Positions 29,614 through 38,348 of a DNA stretch of 64,000 nucleotides are shown here, in pieces (the first letter of the stretch is position 1; each line of letters opens with the position of its first letter). Under the pieces are notes generated by a model. That model ran no database searches. It was not told the DNA's origin and saw nothing but the letters and a program-made list of their open reading frames with translations. The position numbers and the translations under genes were made by a program. This DNA is from Sva-07 sp963710625 (GTDB lineage: Bacteria; Actinomycetota; Acidimicrobiia; Acidimicrobiales; Ilumatobacteraceae): assembly GCA_963710625.1 (NCBI GenBank), contig CAVQBG010000003.1:117546-181545 (forward strand), given 5' to 3'.

Positions 29614-30702
29614 TCAGGCGGGGTGGGCGTCGAGGGCGGTGATTCGGATCAGGTTGTAGACGGCGGCGTTCATCTTGAACCAGGCTCGGTTGCGTTGTCG
29701 GCCGTTGTAGCGGAGCTTGTGTCCTCCGCCGATGGTCTTCATCCAGCCGAAGGGCTCCTCGACGCGTTTGCGTATCCGTTGCGAGACGGTGTGGCCGGGA
29801 TGGCGGGTGGTGCGCCCGTCGATTGCCGAGCGCCGGTTGCCGCTCACGTTCGGTGCCACGTGCGGGGTGAACCCGAGCGCGCGGCTGTCGGCAACGAAGC
29901 TCTTGGTGTCGTAGTTCTTGTCGCCGGCGACCGTGCGCCGCCGCTTCGATACTGGCAGTCGGGCGAGCATCTCGAGTGCGGTGGCCCGCTCGGCGTAGCC
30001 GTCAGCGGTGGTGAGCTCGGCGTCGACGATCAACGCTGAGCGGTGCTCGATCAACAGGTGCCCGGCGTAGCACAGCGTCGCGGCGGTGTTGTTCGACTTG
30101 CGATACAGCCTGGCTTCCGGATCCGTCGTCGAGGCGTGGGTGTCGTTCGATCGCTTCTCGCCGTGCCAGGCGACTTCGACGTTGCGGCCCGCTGGCGGGT
30201 CCGACGGCGGACCGTCTTTCGGCTTGAACGACTTGTGCGACGCCCACGCGTTCAACAGGGTGCCGTCGACGGAGAAGTGATCCGACGACATGTAGCGGCG
30301 GAGCTTGGCCTGGCGCACCACCGCCGCGAAGAACTCATCGGCGACTTCGGCTTCGAGGAGTCGTTCACGGTTCTTCGTGAACGTGGTTGCGTCGAACGCC
30401 GGCTGATCGATCCGCATGTCCAAGAACCACTTGAACAGCAGGTCGTAGTTGAGCCGTTCGCAGAAGGCACGCTCGGAACGGATCGAGTACATCGCCATCA
30501 ACACCGTCGACTTCAACAACTGCTCCGGCGGCACCGACCGACGGCCGCTCGTCGCGTACATCTCATCGAAGAGCGGATCCAGCTCTGCGAGCACCGCGTC
30601 GACGACGACACGGATCTTGCGGATCGGATGATCCTTCGGGATCAAATCCTCCGTCGACAACGAGGTCAACATCGCCAGCTGCAGATCGGTGCTTCCACGC
30701 AT
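29614..30702 (-). CDS. IS5 family transposase
   Basis: A 362-residue DDE transposase. The N-terminal DUF772 region is SGRRSVPPEQLLKSTVLMAMYSIRSERAFCERLNYDLLFKWFL. Catalytic acids are readable: D in FSVDGTLLNAWASHKSF, D in VAGDKNYDTKSFV, and E in KRVEEPFGWMKT with the YxR-like downstream region. The start MRGSTDLQLAMLTSLSTEDLIP is typical of the group. No frameshift is seen, so it is probably active. Confidence 0.93.
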   Translation of the reverse strand: MRGSTDLQLAMLTSLSTEDLIPKDHPIRKIRVVVDAVLAELDPLFDEMYATSGRRSVPPEQLLKSTVLMAMYSIRSERAFCERLNYDLLFKWFLDMRIDQPAFDATTFTKNRERLLEAEVADEFFAAVVRQAKLRRYMSSDHFSVDGTLLNAWASHKSFKPKDGPPSDPPAGRNVEVAWHGEKRSNDTHASTTDPEARLYRKSNNTAATLCYAGHLLIEHRSALIVDAELTTADGYAERATALEMLARLPVSKRRRTVAGDKNYDTKSFVADSRALGFTPHVAPNVSGNRRSAIDGRTTRHPGHTVSQRIRKRVEEPFGWMKTIGGGHKLRYNGRQRNRAWFKMNAAVYNLIRITALDAHPA

Positions 30703-30746
30703 GACCCACAGTCTTTTCGAATTCCGCGACGAACGCGAGCACCTCA

Positions 30747-30765
30747 GCCGAATTTCAGCACCCTG
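30747..30765 (-). repeat. IS right terminal inverted repeat
   Basis: Outer 19 bp of the right end (inward reading CAGGGTGCTG), followed by CTAG at 30766-30769. The transposase promoter must lie between here and 30702. Confidence 0.8.
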
Positions 30766-30812
30766 CTAGCTGTCAGCATCGGACTGCGTCGGGCCGTGTG
30801 CCACACTGCGGC

Positions 30813-31283
30813 ATGGCAACCACCACCCAACCGCTCACCGGGTCGGCGTCGATCACGATCGATCGACCCGTGGCCGAAGTGTTCGCAGCGGTCTCCGACA
30901 TCACGCGAATGGGGGAGTGGAGCCCCGAGTGCGTGGCGTGCCGGTGGGCCGACGGCGTGGATGGTCCTGCCCTCGGCTCGGAATTCAGCGGCGACAACGT
31001 TGCGAAGATGGGCCCGCTCACGCTCAAGAAGTGGACGACCACCTCGGAGATCACCGGCTACGAACCCGACGCGCTGTTCGAGTTCGTTGCCGAGGGCTAC
31101 TCCACGTGGCGCTACGAGTTCGAGGATCGCGAGGGTTCGACCGTGGTGACCGAGTCGTTCTCGTTCCCACCTCCCGAAGGTGTGCAGAAGTTCCTCTACG
31201 AGACAGTGATGCGCCGATCCAAGAACATGGTCAAGGGGATGGCCGCCACGTTGGGACGCCTCAAGGTGGCGCTCGAATCGTGA
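30813..31283 (+). CDS. SRPBCC family protein
   Basis: A 156-residue START-like protein (SASITIDRPVAEVFAAVSDITRMGEWSPEC, then KWTTTSEITGYEPDALFEFVAEG). The ending FLYETVMRRSKNMVKGMAATLGRLKVALE is a long C-terminal helix, as in polyketide-cyclase-like members. ATG 30813 is preferred. It lies between the IS and the tRNA-anchored island and is probably chromosomal. Confidence 0.85.
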   Translation: MATTTQPLTGSASITIDRPVAEVFAAVSDITRMGEWSPECVACRWADGVDGPALGSEFSGDNVAKMGPLTLKKWTTTSEITGYEPDALFEFVAEGYSTWRYEFEDREGSTVVTESFSFPPPEGVQKFLYETVMRRSKNMVKGMAATLGRLKVALES

Positions 31284-31356
31284 GCGGTTCTGCGTCAGCG
31301 GTGTGTCGCGTCCCCGTCGTGTGGCCGATCGGTAGCTTGGGCTGTCACCCGTGATC

Positions 31357-31433
31357 GGGGCGGTAGCTCAGTCGGTTAGAGCAGCGGACTCATAATCCGT
31401 CGGTCGTGGGTTCGATGCCCACCCGCCCCACCA
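31357..31433 (+). tRNA. tRNA-Met (CAT), attachment site of an integrative element
   Basis: Complete cloverleaf with encoded CCA: acceptor GGGGCGG (31357-31363) with CCGCCCC (31423-31429), discriminator A and CCA 31431-31433. The anticodon loop has CAT at 31391-31393 and the T arm is GTGGGTTCGATGCCCAC. An elongator tRNA-Met is the simplest reading. A tRNA-Ile2, whose C34 would be changed to lysidine, has the same anticodon and cannot be excluded by eye. Its 3' 46 bases are part of the 49-bp direct repeat repeated at 42164. Confidence 0.92.
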
Positions 31434-31436
31434 CCA
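31388..31436 (+). repeat. attL: 49-bp direct repeat, tRNA 3' half
   Basis: Begins ACTCATAATCC at the anticodon loop and runs through the CCA end to CCACCACCA. It is identical to 42164-42212. Start of identity in the anticodon loop is common for integrases using tRNA genes. Confidence 0.92.
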
Positions 31437-31446
31437 ACTAGCAGGG

Positions 31447-32733
31447 ATGATGCGGATCTCCGGGCATCGCCCGAGGGCCCTCATCCAAGAAATCCAAGAC
31501 AAATCCAAGAAATCGGCGCACGTTGTCCCCGTGGGGAACCTGCGAACGGCGCCGGGGATGCGCGAGCGAACGCCGGGTGTGTGGGAGATCGTGGTCCAGG
31601 CCGGGCGTGATCCGATCACCGGCAAGCACCGACAGATCAGTCGCACGTTCCGTGGTTCGCTGCCGGAGGCGAAGAAGGCGCGAGCCGAGCTGATCGTCGA
31701 GGTGGGCAAGGGCCGGCACACCGGATCGCGGGCGACGCTCGACGATCTGTTCGCCGAATGGATCATCGAGCTGCGCCGCAAGGGCCGGTCGCCGAACACG
31801 ATCGACGGCTACGAGCAGGTGTACCGACGCAACATCCAGCCGACCCTCGGCGGCAAGCAGGTGACCAAGCTCACGGTCAAGCTGCTCACCGACCTGTACG
31901 GCGCGCATCAGGATCGAGGGCTCGCCCCGCGCACCGTGTACCAGATCCACGCCTGCCTCTCCTCGATGTTGACCCAGGCATGTCGCTGGGGCTGGCGCGA
32001 GTCGAACCCGGCGCAATGGGCCGAGCCACCCTCGATCCCGAACAAGGAACCCACCGTGCCGACGCCCGAGGAGGTGCGGGCCCTGATCGCGGAAGCCGAG
32101 CGGGGCAAGCGACCGGAGATGGCGCGGGCGATCCTCGTCGCTGCGACCACCGGCATCCGGCGCGCCGAGTTGTGCGGTCTGCGATGGGATCGTGATGTCG
32201 ATCTCGAGCAGCGAGTCATCAAGGTCTCGGCATCGGTCACCAAGCTGCGTGGTCGACCGATCGAGGAGATCCCGACGAAGAACCGGCGCGAGCGCACGCT
32301 GGCCATCGACGACTTCACCGCTGCGATCCTGCGGGCACAGATCGACGAGGTCGAGCGACGCGCCGAGTTCGCCCAGGTGAAGCTCGTCGAGAACCCGTAT
32401 GTCTTCACCGATGCGGCCGACGGGTCGGTGCCGTGGAAGCCCGACGCAGTATCGCAGTACTTCAGCAGGCTGCGCGCTCGGATCGGACTCGATCATCTCG
32501 ACTTCCACGACCTGCGCAAGTTCATGGCGACCTACGGCCAGGAGATGGGCTACAGCGTCACGCAGGTCGCGATGCGAGCCGGGCACGACCCGAGCATCGC
32601 CGCCAAGCACTACAGCGGTCGCGTCACCGAGACGGACCGTGCGTTGGCAGCCGCCGTCGCGTCGCTCATTGCGCCGCCGGTGGAAATGAGCGCAACCGAA
32701 CGGGGTCCCAAGCGGGCCGACGACGAGAAGTAG
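31447..32733 (+). CDS. Tyrosine-type site-specific integrase of the tRNA element
   Basis: A 428-residue phage-type integrase. Residues about 45-100 form an arm-binding/SAM-like N-terminus (GVWEIVVQAGRDPITGKHRQISRTFRG, an AP2-like module), 95-190 the core-binding domain (TLDDLFAEWIIELRRKGRSPNTIDGY), and the catalytic domain follows. Active residues: Arg in TTGIRRAELCGLRW, H-x-x-R in DFHDLRKFM, the second His in MRAGHDPSIAAKHYSG and Tyr in HYSG. The gene begins 14 bases after the tRNA and reads away from it. The first 37 codons contain three ATCCAAGA repeats, so the true start may be the ATG at 31558 or a GTG at 31531. Confidence 0.95.
   Translation: MMRISGHRPRALIQEIQDKSKKSAHVVPVGNLRTAPGMRERTPGVWEIVVQAGRDPITGKHRQISRTFRGSLPEAKKARAELIVEVGKGRHTGSRATLDDLFAEWIIELRRKGRSPNTIDGYEQVYRRNIQPTLGGKQVTKLTVKLLTDLYGAHQDRGLAPRTVYQIHACLSSMLTQACRWGWRESNPAQWAEPPSIPNKEPTVPTPEEVRALIAEAERGKRPEMARAILVAATTGIRRAELCGLRWDRDVDLEQRVIKVSASVTKLRGRPIEEIPTKNRRERTLAIDDFTAAILRAQIDEVERRAEFAQVKLVENPYVFTDAADGSVPWKPDAVSQYFSRLRARIGLDHLDFHDLRKFMATYGQEMGYSVTQVAMRAGHDPSIAAKHYSGRVTETDRALAAAVASLIAPPVEMSATERGPKRADDEK
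31483..31510 (+). repeat. Three ATCCAAGA repeats, probable integrase arm sites (left)
   Basis: ATCCAAGA at 31483-31490, 31492-31499 and 31503-31510. The same octamer is repeated near the right end of the element (42039-42080). Short repeats near both attachment ends are where tyrosine integrases bind with their N-terminal domain. Confidence 0.65.
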
Positions 32734-32743
32734 CGTCTCGTCG

Positions 32744-33667
32744 ATGAGGCGATCGGTTGCCGGCATCGATCAGGTCCTCGCCCTCGCTCAGGACGCGCTT
32801 CGTTCCGATGGACTGTCGGCGGAGCACCATCCGGTGGGCTTCGGCAACGAGAACTGGAGACTGTGCGACACCGACGGGTCGTGCTTCGTCCTGAAGATCG
32901 GCGACAGCGGTAACGCTGCGAAGTGGAGTTCCTCGCACGTGGCCCTCGAGCTCGCGCAAGCAGCCGGGCTTCACGTGCCCCGGCTCGTCCACCTCGGTCA
33001 GCTGGACGGCCATCTGGTTCGGATCTTCACCTGGATCGAGGGCGAGACGGCGATCAACGTCGAGCCCGGGACGGACAAGAGCGAGCGGCTACTCCGAACG
33101 ACCGGCGCCGCTGTTCGCGCACTGCACACCGTCGCACGAGATTCGTTCAGCTCTCGGCTCGACGGATCCGCACCGACGTTCCCGACCTGGCGGGCCTACA
33201 TCGAACATCGACTCGTCCAGATCAGATCCCGCTGCGAGGAGACCGGGGCAGTTGAACCCGCGTTGCTCGACCGGGCGTGCGGTCTCGCTGCTGCTCTCGC
33301 AGCTGATGTCGACGGCAGCGCCGAGGCGGTCCTCTGCCACCGAGATCTCCACCCCGACAACCTCATCGTGGATTCCGAAGGCACGCTGATCGGCATCATC
33401 GACTGGGACGCAGCCGAAGCGTGGGACCGCGCCGGCGACTGGTTCAAGCTCGAGTTCGACCTTCTCGCCGCTCACCCCGACGGTTCAGAGATCTTGCACG
33501 ACGCCTACTTCGGCGCAGACCCGCTTCCCGACAAGTGGGCGGAGCGGCGACGGCTCGTCCATCTCATCGAGTCGCTGAACATCCTTCCCAACGCGGTCAC
33601 TCAGGACTGGACCGATGAGTTCTCCAGCCGAGCGAGGGCTCACTTGCTCGACACTCTGGACCAGTAG
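32744..33667 (+). CDS. Aminoglycoside phosphotransferase family kinase
   Basis: A 307-residue APH-fold protein: nucleotide loop VGFGNENWRLCDTDGSCFVLKIG, catalytic loop AVLCHRDLHPDNLIVDSEG, metal motif IGIIDWDAAEAWDRAGDWFKLEFDLL. It starts ten bases after the integrase stop and could share its transcript. It may be a drug- or metabolite-modifying kinase. It is unlike the phosphotransferase at 4296 and no resistance subclass can be assigned by eye. Confidence 0.85.
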   Translation: MRRSVAGIDQVLALAQDALRSDGLSAEHHPVGFGNENWRLCDTDGSCFVLKIGDSGNAAKWSSSHVALELAQAAGLHVPRLVHLGQLDGHLVRIFTWIEGETAINVEPGTDKSERLLRTTGAAVRALHTVARDSFSSRLDGSAPTFPTWRAYIEHRLVQIRSRCEETGAVEPALLDRACGLAAALAADVDGSAEAVLCHRDLHPDNLIVDSEGTLIGIIDWDAAEAWDRAGDWFKLEFDLLAAHPDGSEILHDAYFGADPLPDKWAERRRLVHLIESLNILPNAVTQDWTDEFSSRARAHLLDTLDQ

Positions 33668-33820
33668 GGCGACGACTTGGCCAGATCCCATGGGTCTCGT
33701 CCGGCCGCAGCCACGGCGACGTGATTATCGGGTGCGCTACTTGGGTAGATATGTCGGTGATCCACCCGCCCGTTCTCGCTGTCGGTGACGATGGTGCAGC
33801 GGGCGTGATCGGAGGATCAC

Positions 33821-34866
33821 ATGAAGCCCATTTCGTTCCCGAAGCTGACGCTTCCTGACACGGGTTCGCGCGTCGCTCCGACGCTCGGCCACCCACTCGT
33901 CGACGACTATTTGGAGTCCGTGCATGCGCGGCTTCGACTGAACTCGACGCTGGCGGTTGTCTACGACTTGAAGGTGTTCTTCACCGTCATCGATGTCGAC
34001 CCGCTCGACGTCCGGCGACGTCACGTGCTCGAGTTCATCCGCATCCAACGGACCGGTTCGGCCGATGCGACGGTGGTCCCGATCGACGCTCTCGGAGGGG
34101 TTGGCGTTGTCGACGATTCGTCGACGGTTGTCGTCGTTGGCGGGGTTCTATTCGCACCTCGTCGCGCTCGGTGAACTCGATCACAATCCGGTGCAGCGCG
34201 GCATGCCGGTGAGGTCTCCGGTGACGCGTGATCGGCGGGTGATCCCACTGGTTCGCCCGGTGCGTCATCTGCCGCGGGTCCTCGATCACGACGACGTCAT
34301 CAAACTGTTGCGCGGCGCTGCGGACGGATCGGGATCGGGCGATGATCGACGCGATGCTGCTCGCCGGTCTGCGCCGTTGCGAGGTGCTCGGCCTGCGACT
34401 GTCGGATGTGCGTTGGGGTGAACGCCGACTGTTCATCGCGGACGGCAAGGGCGGCCATCAACGCATCGTGCCGATCTCACCGCGCTTCTTCGACACGCTG
34501 CGCCGCTACCTCGACACTGAGCGACCCGCGGACTTGGAGACACCGTTCGTGTTCGTCGTGTTGAAAGGACCCAACCGTGGCCGACCGCTCACGGCGAAGG
34601 GTCTCGACGAGATCATGTCGGGCGCACGCACGCGTGCGGGGCTCGAGCATGCGACGTGTCACGAGTTGCGCCACACCTGTTTCACCCGGCTCCGCGAGGC
34701 CGGCATGGCACTCGAAGCACTCCAAGCTCAAGCCGGTCACCGCTCGATCTCATCGACGCAGATCTACCTGCATCTCGCCAACGATTGGCTCGCCGGCGAG
34801 TACATACGTGCAGCTCAAGCCATAGATGCCCAAGCCTCGCTCGGCCGCAAGCCGGTGGCGTCATGA
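33821..34866 (+). pseudogene. Tyrosine recombinase (XerC/D-like), two frameshifts
   Basis: Protein homology runs through three frames. Frame 33821 encodes the core-binding start (HPLVDDYLESVHARLRLNSTLAVVYDLKVFF). After about 34090 it continues one frame on (LSEGLALSTIRRRLSSLAGFYSHLVALGELDHNPV), and after about 34315 one frame further (TDRDRAMIDAMLLAGLRRCEVLGLRLSDVRW). The end holds ATCHELRHTCFTRLREAG and AGHRSISSTQIYLHLAND. GGAGG precedes the ATG. Both shifts are single-base changes, so the gene is broken unless these are sequencing errors. Its stop overlaps the start of the intact recombinase that follows. Confidence 0.82.
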
Positions 34867-35867
34867 CGATGCTCGCCGTCGAACACGAACCCGTCGACGA
34901 GCGCTGGGCACGCATCGCCGCACACGCCCCGATCCTCGCTGCGACTGCTCGCGGCTACATCGATCAGATCTCAGTGACCGCCGCAGCGGGCACGATCACT
35001 TCGGTCGATGTCGCCTTGCGATTGTTCGCCAGCTGGATCATCGACCACGACCCCAGCGTCGTGTCGCTGCGCCAGGTCAACCGTCAACACATCGAGCACT
35101 ACAAGCTCTGGCTCGCCACCCGCGAGAACCAGCACGGCCAACCACTCAAGAGATCGACGATCAATCTGCGGCTGTCGACGCTGCGCGTCGTCCTCGAACG
35201 ACTCATCGAATGGGACCACCCCGACACCCCGACACGCAACCCGATTATGTGGACCGACCTGCCCAAGATGGACGAACCGTTGCCGAGGTTCCTCGACGAC
35301 GACCAAGCCGCCAAGTTCATGGCCGCCGCCGTCCGACTCGACCCGCAACGACGACTCATCATCGAACTGCTGGCGCGCACCGGGCTGCGAGTCACCGAGT
35401 TCTGTGAGCTCACCCACGACGCCATCGTCACCATGAACGAAACGAACTGGCTACGAGTCCCGGTCGGCAAACTCCACACCGACCGCTACGTCCCGCTGCT
35501 CCCACACCTCGTCGAACTCCACCGCGACTGGCTGACCTGGAACGGACCGAACACCACCGGCCGGCTCATCTCCAACAAGGGCCGACCACTCAACCGCTCC
35601 AGCGTCAGCCGCACCGTCGCCGCCTGCGCTCGCATCGCCGGCATCGGCCACGTCCACCCCCACCAACTGCGTCACACGCTCGCCACGCAGTCGATCAACA
35701 ACGGCATGAGCCTCGAAGCCATCGCTCAAATGTTGGGGCACCGATCGATGCGCATGACCCTCGTCTACGCCCGCATCGCAGACCGCACCGTCGCCGACGA
35801 ATACTTCGCCGCCGCCGACAAAGTCGACCAGCTCTACACCACCCACTTGACAACATCACCGGCATAA
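34863..35867 (+). CDS. Tyrosine recombinase, second of a tandem pair
   Basis: A 334-residue tyrosine recombinase with core-binding domain (RLFASWIIDHDPSVVSLRQVNRQHIEHYKLWLATREN) and catalytic residues in LLARTGLRVTEFCELT, HVHPHQLRHTLATQSINNG and QMLGHRSMRMTLVYARI. The ATG overlaps the upstream recombinase stop (ATGA). Overlapping pairs or trios of such genes occur in Tn554-like and RIT transposons, where the proteins act together. The first partner is frameshifted here, so the unit is likely immobile on its own. Confidence 0.9.
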   Translation: MTMLAVEHEPVDERWARIAAHAPILAATARGYIDQISVTAAAGTITSVDVALRLFASWIIDHDPSVVSLRQVNRQHIEHYKLWLATRENQHGQPLKRSTINLRLSTLRVVLERLIEWDHPDTPTRNPIMWTDLPKMDEPLPRFLDDDQAAKFMAAAVRLDPQRRLIIELLARTGLRVTEFCELTHDAIVTMNETNWLRVPVGKLHTDRYVPLLPHLVELHRDWLTWNGPNTTGRLISNKGRPLNRSSVSRTVAACARIAGIGHVHPHQLRHTLATQSINNGMSLEAIAQMLGHRSMRMTLVYARIADRTVADEYFAAADKVDQLYTTHLTTSPA

Positions 35868-36072
35868 GGGCCGCAGTGTGGCGCGTGATCCGGTCGGAAG
35901 GATGTGATTATGGGCGCAGAACTCGAGCGGCTGAGTCCTCGCCAGAGTGATTGGATCGAGTACCCGCGGCACGTCCATGGTGGCGGCACATCGTCCGTCG
36001 GAGCTACGTCAGCGTCAGCTGCTTGGCCTTGCCGAGCGCGCAAACCACCCGTGTCGGCGCGATGCGATCAGC

Positions 36073-36753
36073 TCAGCTCACGCCGGGCCTGGCGGGTGGC
36101 GTGGTGGAGTAGCCATACTCGGGGAGAGTCGTCCGTTGGTCCACCCGCCGTGCTTGGACCCACCACCAGGCTGTCCCGAGCAGAAGCAGGACGCCAGCGG
36201 CGATGAGTGGGATCGACCATGGACTTGTCTCCCTGATGATCCGTTGGGTCTCAATCGAGTGCTGCTCGCAGAACTCCACCACCATGCCAGTGCCGGGACG
36301 ACACGATCGCTCACCCATCGTGTACGACGACGAAGTCGCTCCACCGATTGCGAAACCAGCGATCAGCGGGAATGAACCAACACTCAGCAACAAGATTCGC
36401 CCGCGGAGTCGGTAGACCCGGAACTGCAGTGTGGCAACAACGCCACTCTGCTCGCGAGCGTTCGCCGCTGACCTCCATTGCATCCAGCCCGCGCCTGCGG
36501 CCATCAAGGTTGTTGCAAGCACGAGTGCGAGCGCAGCGTCCCACACCGACGATGACACGAATCGTTGTGTCTCGATACACAGCTCGAGGTCAGCCTGTTC
36601 GGGCGAGGGTGCGCATGTGCGCGTGATCTCGCGTGGGCTCCAGAACGCCAACGCGAACACGGCCATCGATGCCGCGAAGTACAGCGCGATCGCTAGCGAT
36701 CCAGGCCGACCGGCTTTCGTCTGGCCGGACGCTGCTCGTCCGGATGCCAACAC
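36073..36753 (-). CDS. Hypothetical membrane protein with internal duplication
   Basis: About 226 residues from a GTG at 36753; the frame stays open to an ATG at 36921. Four transmembrane helices are arranged as two similar units: helix, then a Cys-containing loop ending in ETQR, then helix and Trp. The loops are RTCAPSPEQADLELCIETQR and RSCRPGTGMVVEFCEQHSIETQR. The pairs of cysteines suggest extracytoplasmic disulfides. No known family. A 205-base stretch to its left (35868-36072) holds nothing I can support. Confidence 0.55.
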   Translation of the reverse strand: MLASGRAASGQTKAGRPGSLAIALYFAASMAVFALAFWSPREITRTCAPSPEQADLELCIETQRFVSSSVWDAALALVLATTLMAAGAGWMQWRSAANAREQSGVVATLQFRVYRLRGRILLLSVGSFPLIAGFAIGGATSSSYTMGERSCRPGTGMVVEFCEQHSIETQRIIRETSPWSIPLIAAGVLLLLGTAWWWVQARRVDQRTTLPEYGYSTTPPARPGVS

Positions 36754-36948
36754 ATGAGGCCTATCGGCAACCTGCGCTCCGTGCTTGAACCTGCGCCCAA
36801 GAGAGCCCGCTTGCGACCCGTCCGAGAGATAGCCCACAACGCATCGCCGAGGTGTCCAAAGGAGTCGGCCGATCGTTGTTATCGGCTGCGGGACTTGGGC
36901 CGTGATGCGGCGCGCCCCCACGGGCGTCGATCGGGTTACGGAGCGGAG

Positions 36949-37368
36949 TTATGTAGTGCTGCCACGATCCTCGAAATCGGCGGGCGTCATGACTGGTGGA
37001 CGCTGCTCGTTCCATTCCAGGAGGTCTTTGTCGCCTGAGACGACGACATCGACATCGTGAGTTCTTGCGAGTGCGATGAGGTAGTCGTCGTTCGGGTCGC
37101 GTGTCTCGGTCTTGACCTCGCCGGGGTCTTCGACGAGATCAACGCCCGCCTCGATCGTTTCAACGAACAACGTCGCGTTCTGCAGACTGATCCACTTGCG
37201 GAGACGAGGCCGAGTCGTGAGGACCTCGCGAACCTCACCGAGGAGTTCCGGGCACATCACCACTTCGAAGTCGGCGGTCCCGGCCAACCACGCCGCGACG
37301 ATTCGATGCGACGCACCGCGCTGGATGGCAGCGGACACGAACACGTTCGCATCGATGATGACCCGCAC
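36949..37368 (-). CDS. PIN-domain toxin (VapC-like ribonuclease)
   Basis: A 139-residue PIN protein: VIIDANVFVSAAI with the first acid, ELLGEVREVL with the second, and RDPNDDYLIALARTHDVDVVVSGDKDLL with the third and fourth. This is the set needed to bind metal and cut RNA. It fits the family annotated as putative toxin-antitoxin PIN component. It starts at GTG 37368, 15 bases after the antitoxin gene on the same strand. Confidence 0.88.
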   Translation of the reverse strand: MRVIIDANVFVSAAIQRGASHRIVAAWLAGTADFEVVMCPELLGEVREVLTTRPRLRKWISLQNATLFVETIEAGVDLVEDPGEVKTETRDPNDDYLIALARTHDVDVVVSGDKDLLEWNEQRPPVMTPADFEDRGSTT

Positions 37369-37383
37369 GCCTGAGGTGACCGA

Positions 37384-37701
37384 TCAACTCGTCGAGCGGC
37401 GACGACGTACTGCACGTACCTCTTCCACCGCGAGTTCGAGTGCGTCGTCTTCGTCGAGCGTGCTGTTGGCATCCACGTTGGAGGCCAAGGCTTCTCGTGT
37501 GGTGGCGGTGAAGCTCTCCCATGCCGATTGCCGTGTGACGCCGAGGGCGTCGCCGATCTGTTGCCACGATGCGCCGGCGGATCGTGCGGCGATGACTTGC
37601 TCGCGACGAATCCGCTCGAGTTCGTGCTCGCTGTCGGTCAGGACGCGCAGCGCCGCCAACGGCTCTTGCGGCAGAGCATCCGGCACCACGAACACGCTCA
37701 T
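37384..37701 (-). CDS. HTH antitoxin paired with PIN toxin
   Basis: A 105-residue protein from ATG 37701. The central segment IRREQVIAARSAGASWQQIGDALGVTRQSAWESF is a helix-turn-helix, and the C-terminal acidic region (STLDEDDALELAVEEVRAV) is suited to capping the toxin. It precedes the PIN gene, the usual antitoxin-first order. It should also repress the operon. Confidence 0.8.
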   Translation of the reverse strand: MSVFVVPDALPQEPLAALRVLTDSEHELERIRREQVIAARSAGASWQQIGDALGVTRQSAWESFTATTREALASNVDANSTLDEDDALELAVEEVRAVRRRRSTS

Positions 37702-37819
37702 GACTGTCAGGGTACCCTGACGGCGAGTGAGCGTCCACACCGTCATTTCGTGACGCCGCAGTGGGGCCGCACTCTGTCACCATCCGAGCCCACGCCACAG
37801 AGATATCTATCGTTGCTCC

Positions 37820-38275
37820 ATGTCCTCAGGCGGCGAGGCGCGTGATGACGAGATCCGGGCGATCGTGCTTGACGCACTGATCGCAGGTCGCACCGTCAAC
37901 GACATCGCCGACGTGCTCCGCCCGCTTCACGTGGAGGGTTCCACCTATCCGGCCTCGGCGCTCATGGACCTTGCGGCCGACGCGTACCTCGCGTGCGGAT
38001 CGAGTCGGACTGATCGACTCGAGGTCGCCGGGCTCGCTGAGAGGATGCTGCCCGAGGAACCCGCCCGCGGCAACGTCGGCCACTCGAAACGCCGCCACTG
38101 CGTACAGGGAGCGATCATGATCGCTGCGGGCGCCGAACCGGAAGACACCGGCTGGTGGTCCACCGACGACCTCTGGCGACATGCGTTGGACGCTGCGGTG
38201 GTGTTCGTCCGTGCAGCGGCGGAGCGCCAGGGCACGCCAGTCGAGGACGTCTGCGGTTCGCTCGCAACTGCCTGA
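37820..38275 (+). CDS. Hypothetical protein
   Basis: A 151-residue frame in the island (DDEIRAIVLDALIAGRTVNDIADVLRPLHVEG, then DLWRHALDAAVVFVRAAAERQG). The N-terminal half looks like a compact helical domain. No family recognised. It starts 118 bases from the divergent antitoxin gene. Confidence 0.5.
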   Translation: MSSGGEARDDEIRAIVLDALIAGRTVNDIADVLRPLHVEGSTYPASALMDLAADAYLACGSSRTDRLEVAGLAERMLPEEPARGNVGHSKRRHCVQGAIMIAAGAEPEDTGWWSTDDLWRHALDAAVVFVRAAAERQGTPVEDVCGSLATA

Positions 38276-38348
38276 CCGTGCTTGTTGCCTTGCGTCGAGC
38301 GCACATACCGGGCAATCTGCGCTGGTGCCTGAACCCTCGGACAGTCTC

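Larger units (their letters stand above)
29484..30765 (-). mobile_element. IS5-family insertion sequence, 1282 bp, CTAG target duplication
   Basis: The ends are imperfect inverted repeats (CAGGATGCGGAAAATCGCC on the left, CAGGGTGCTGAAATTCGGC read inward from the right; 15 of 19 identical). CTAG is present on both flanks (29480-29483 and 30766-30769), which fits the 4-bp YTAR-type target duplication of the IS5 subgroup. One intact transposase gene fills it. The element looks recent and autonomous. Confidence 0.88.
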
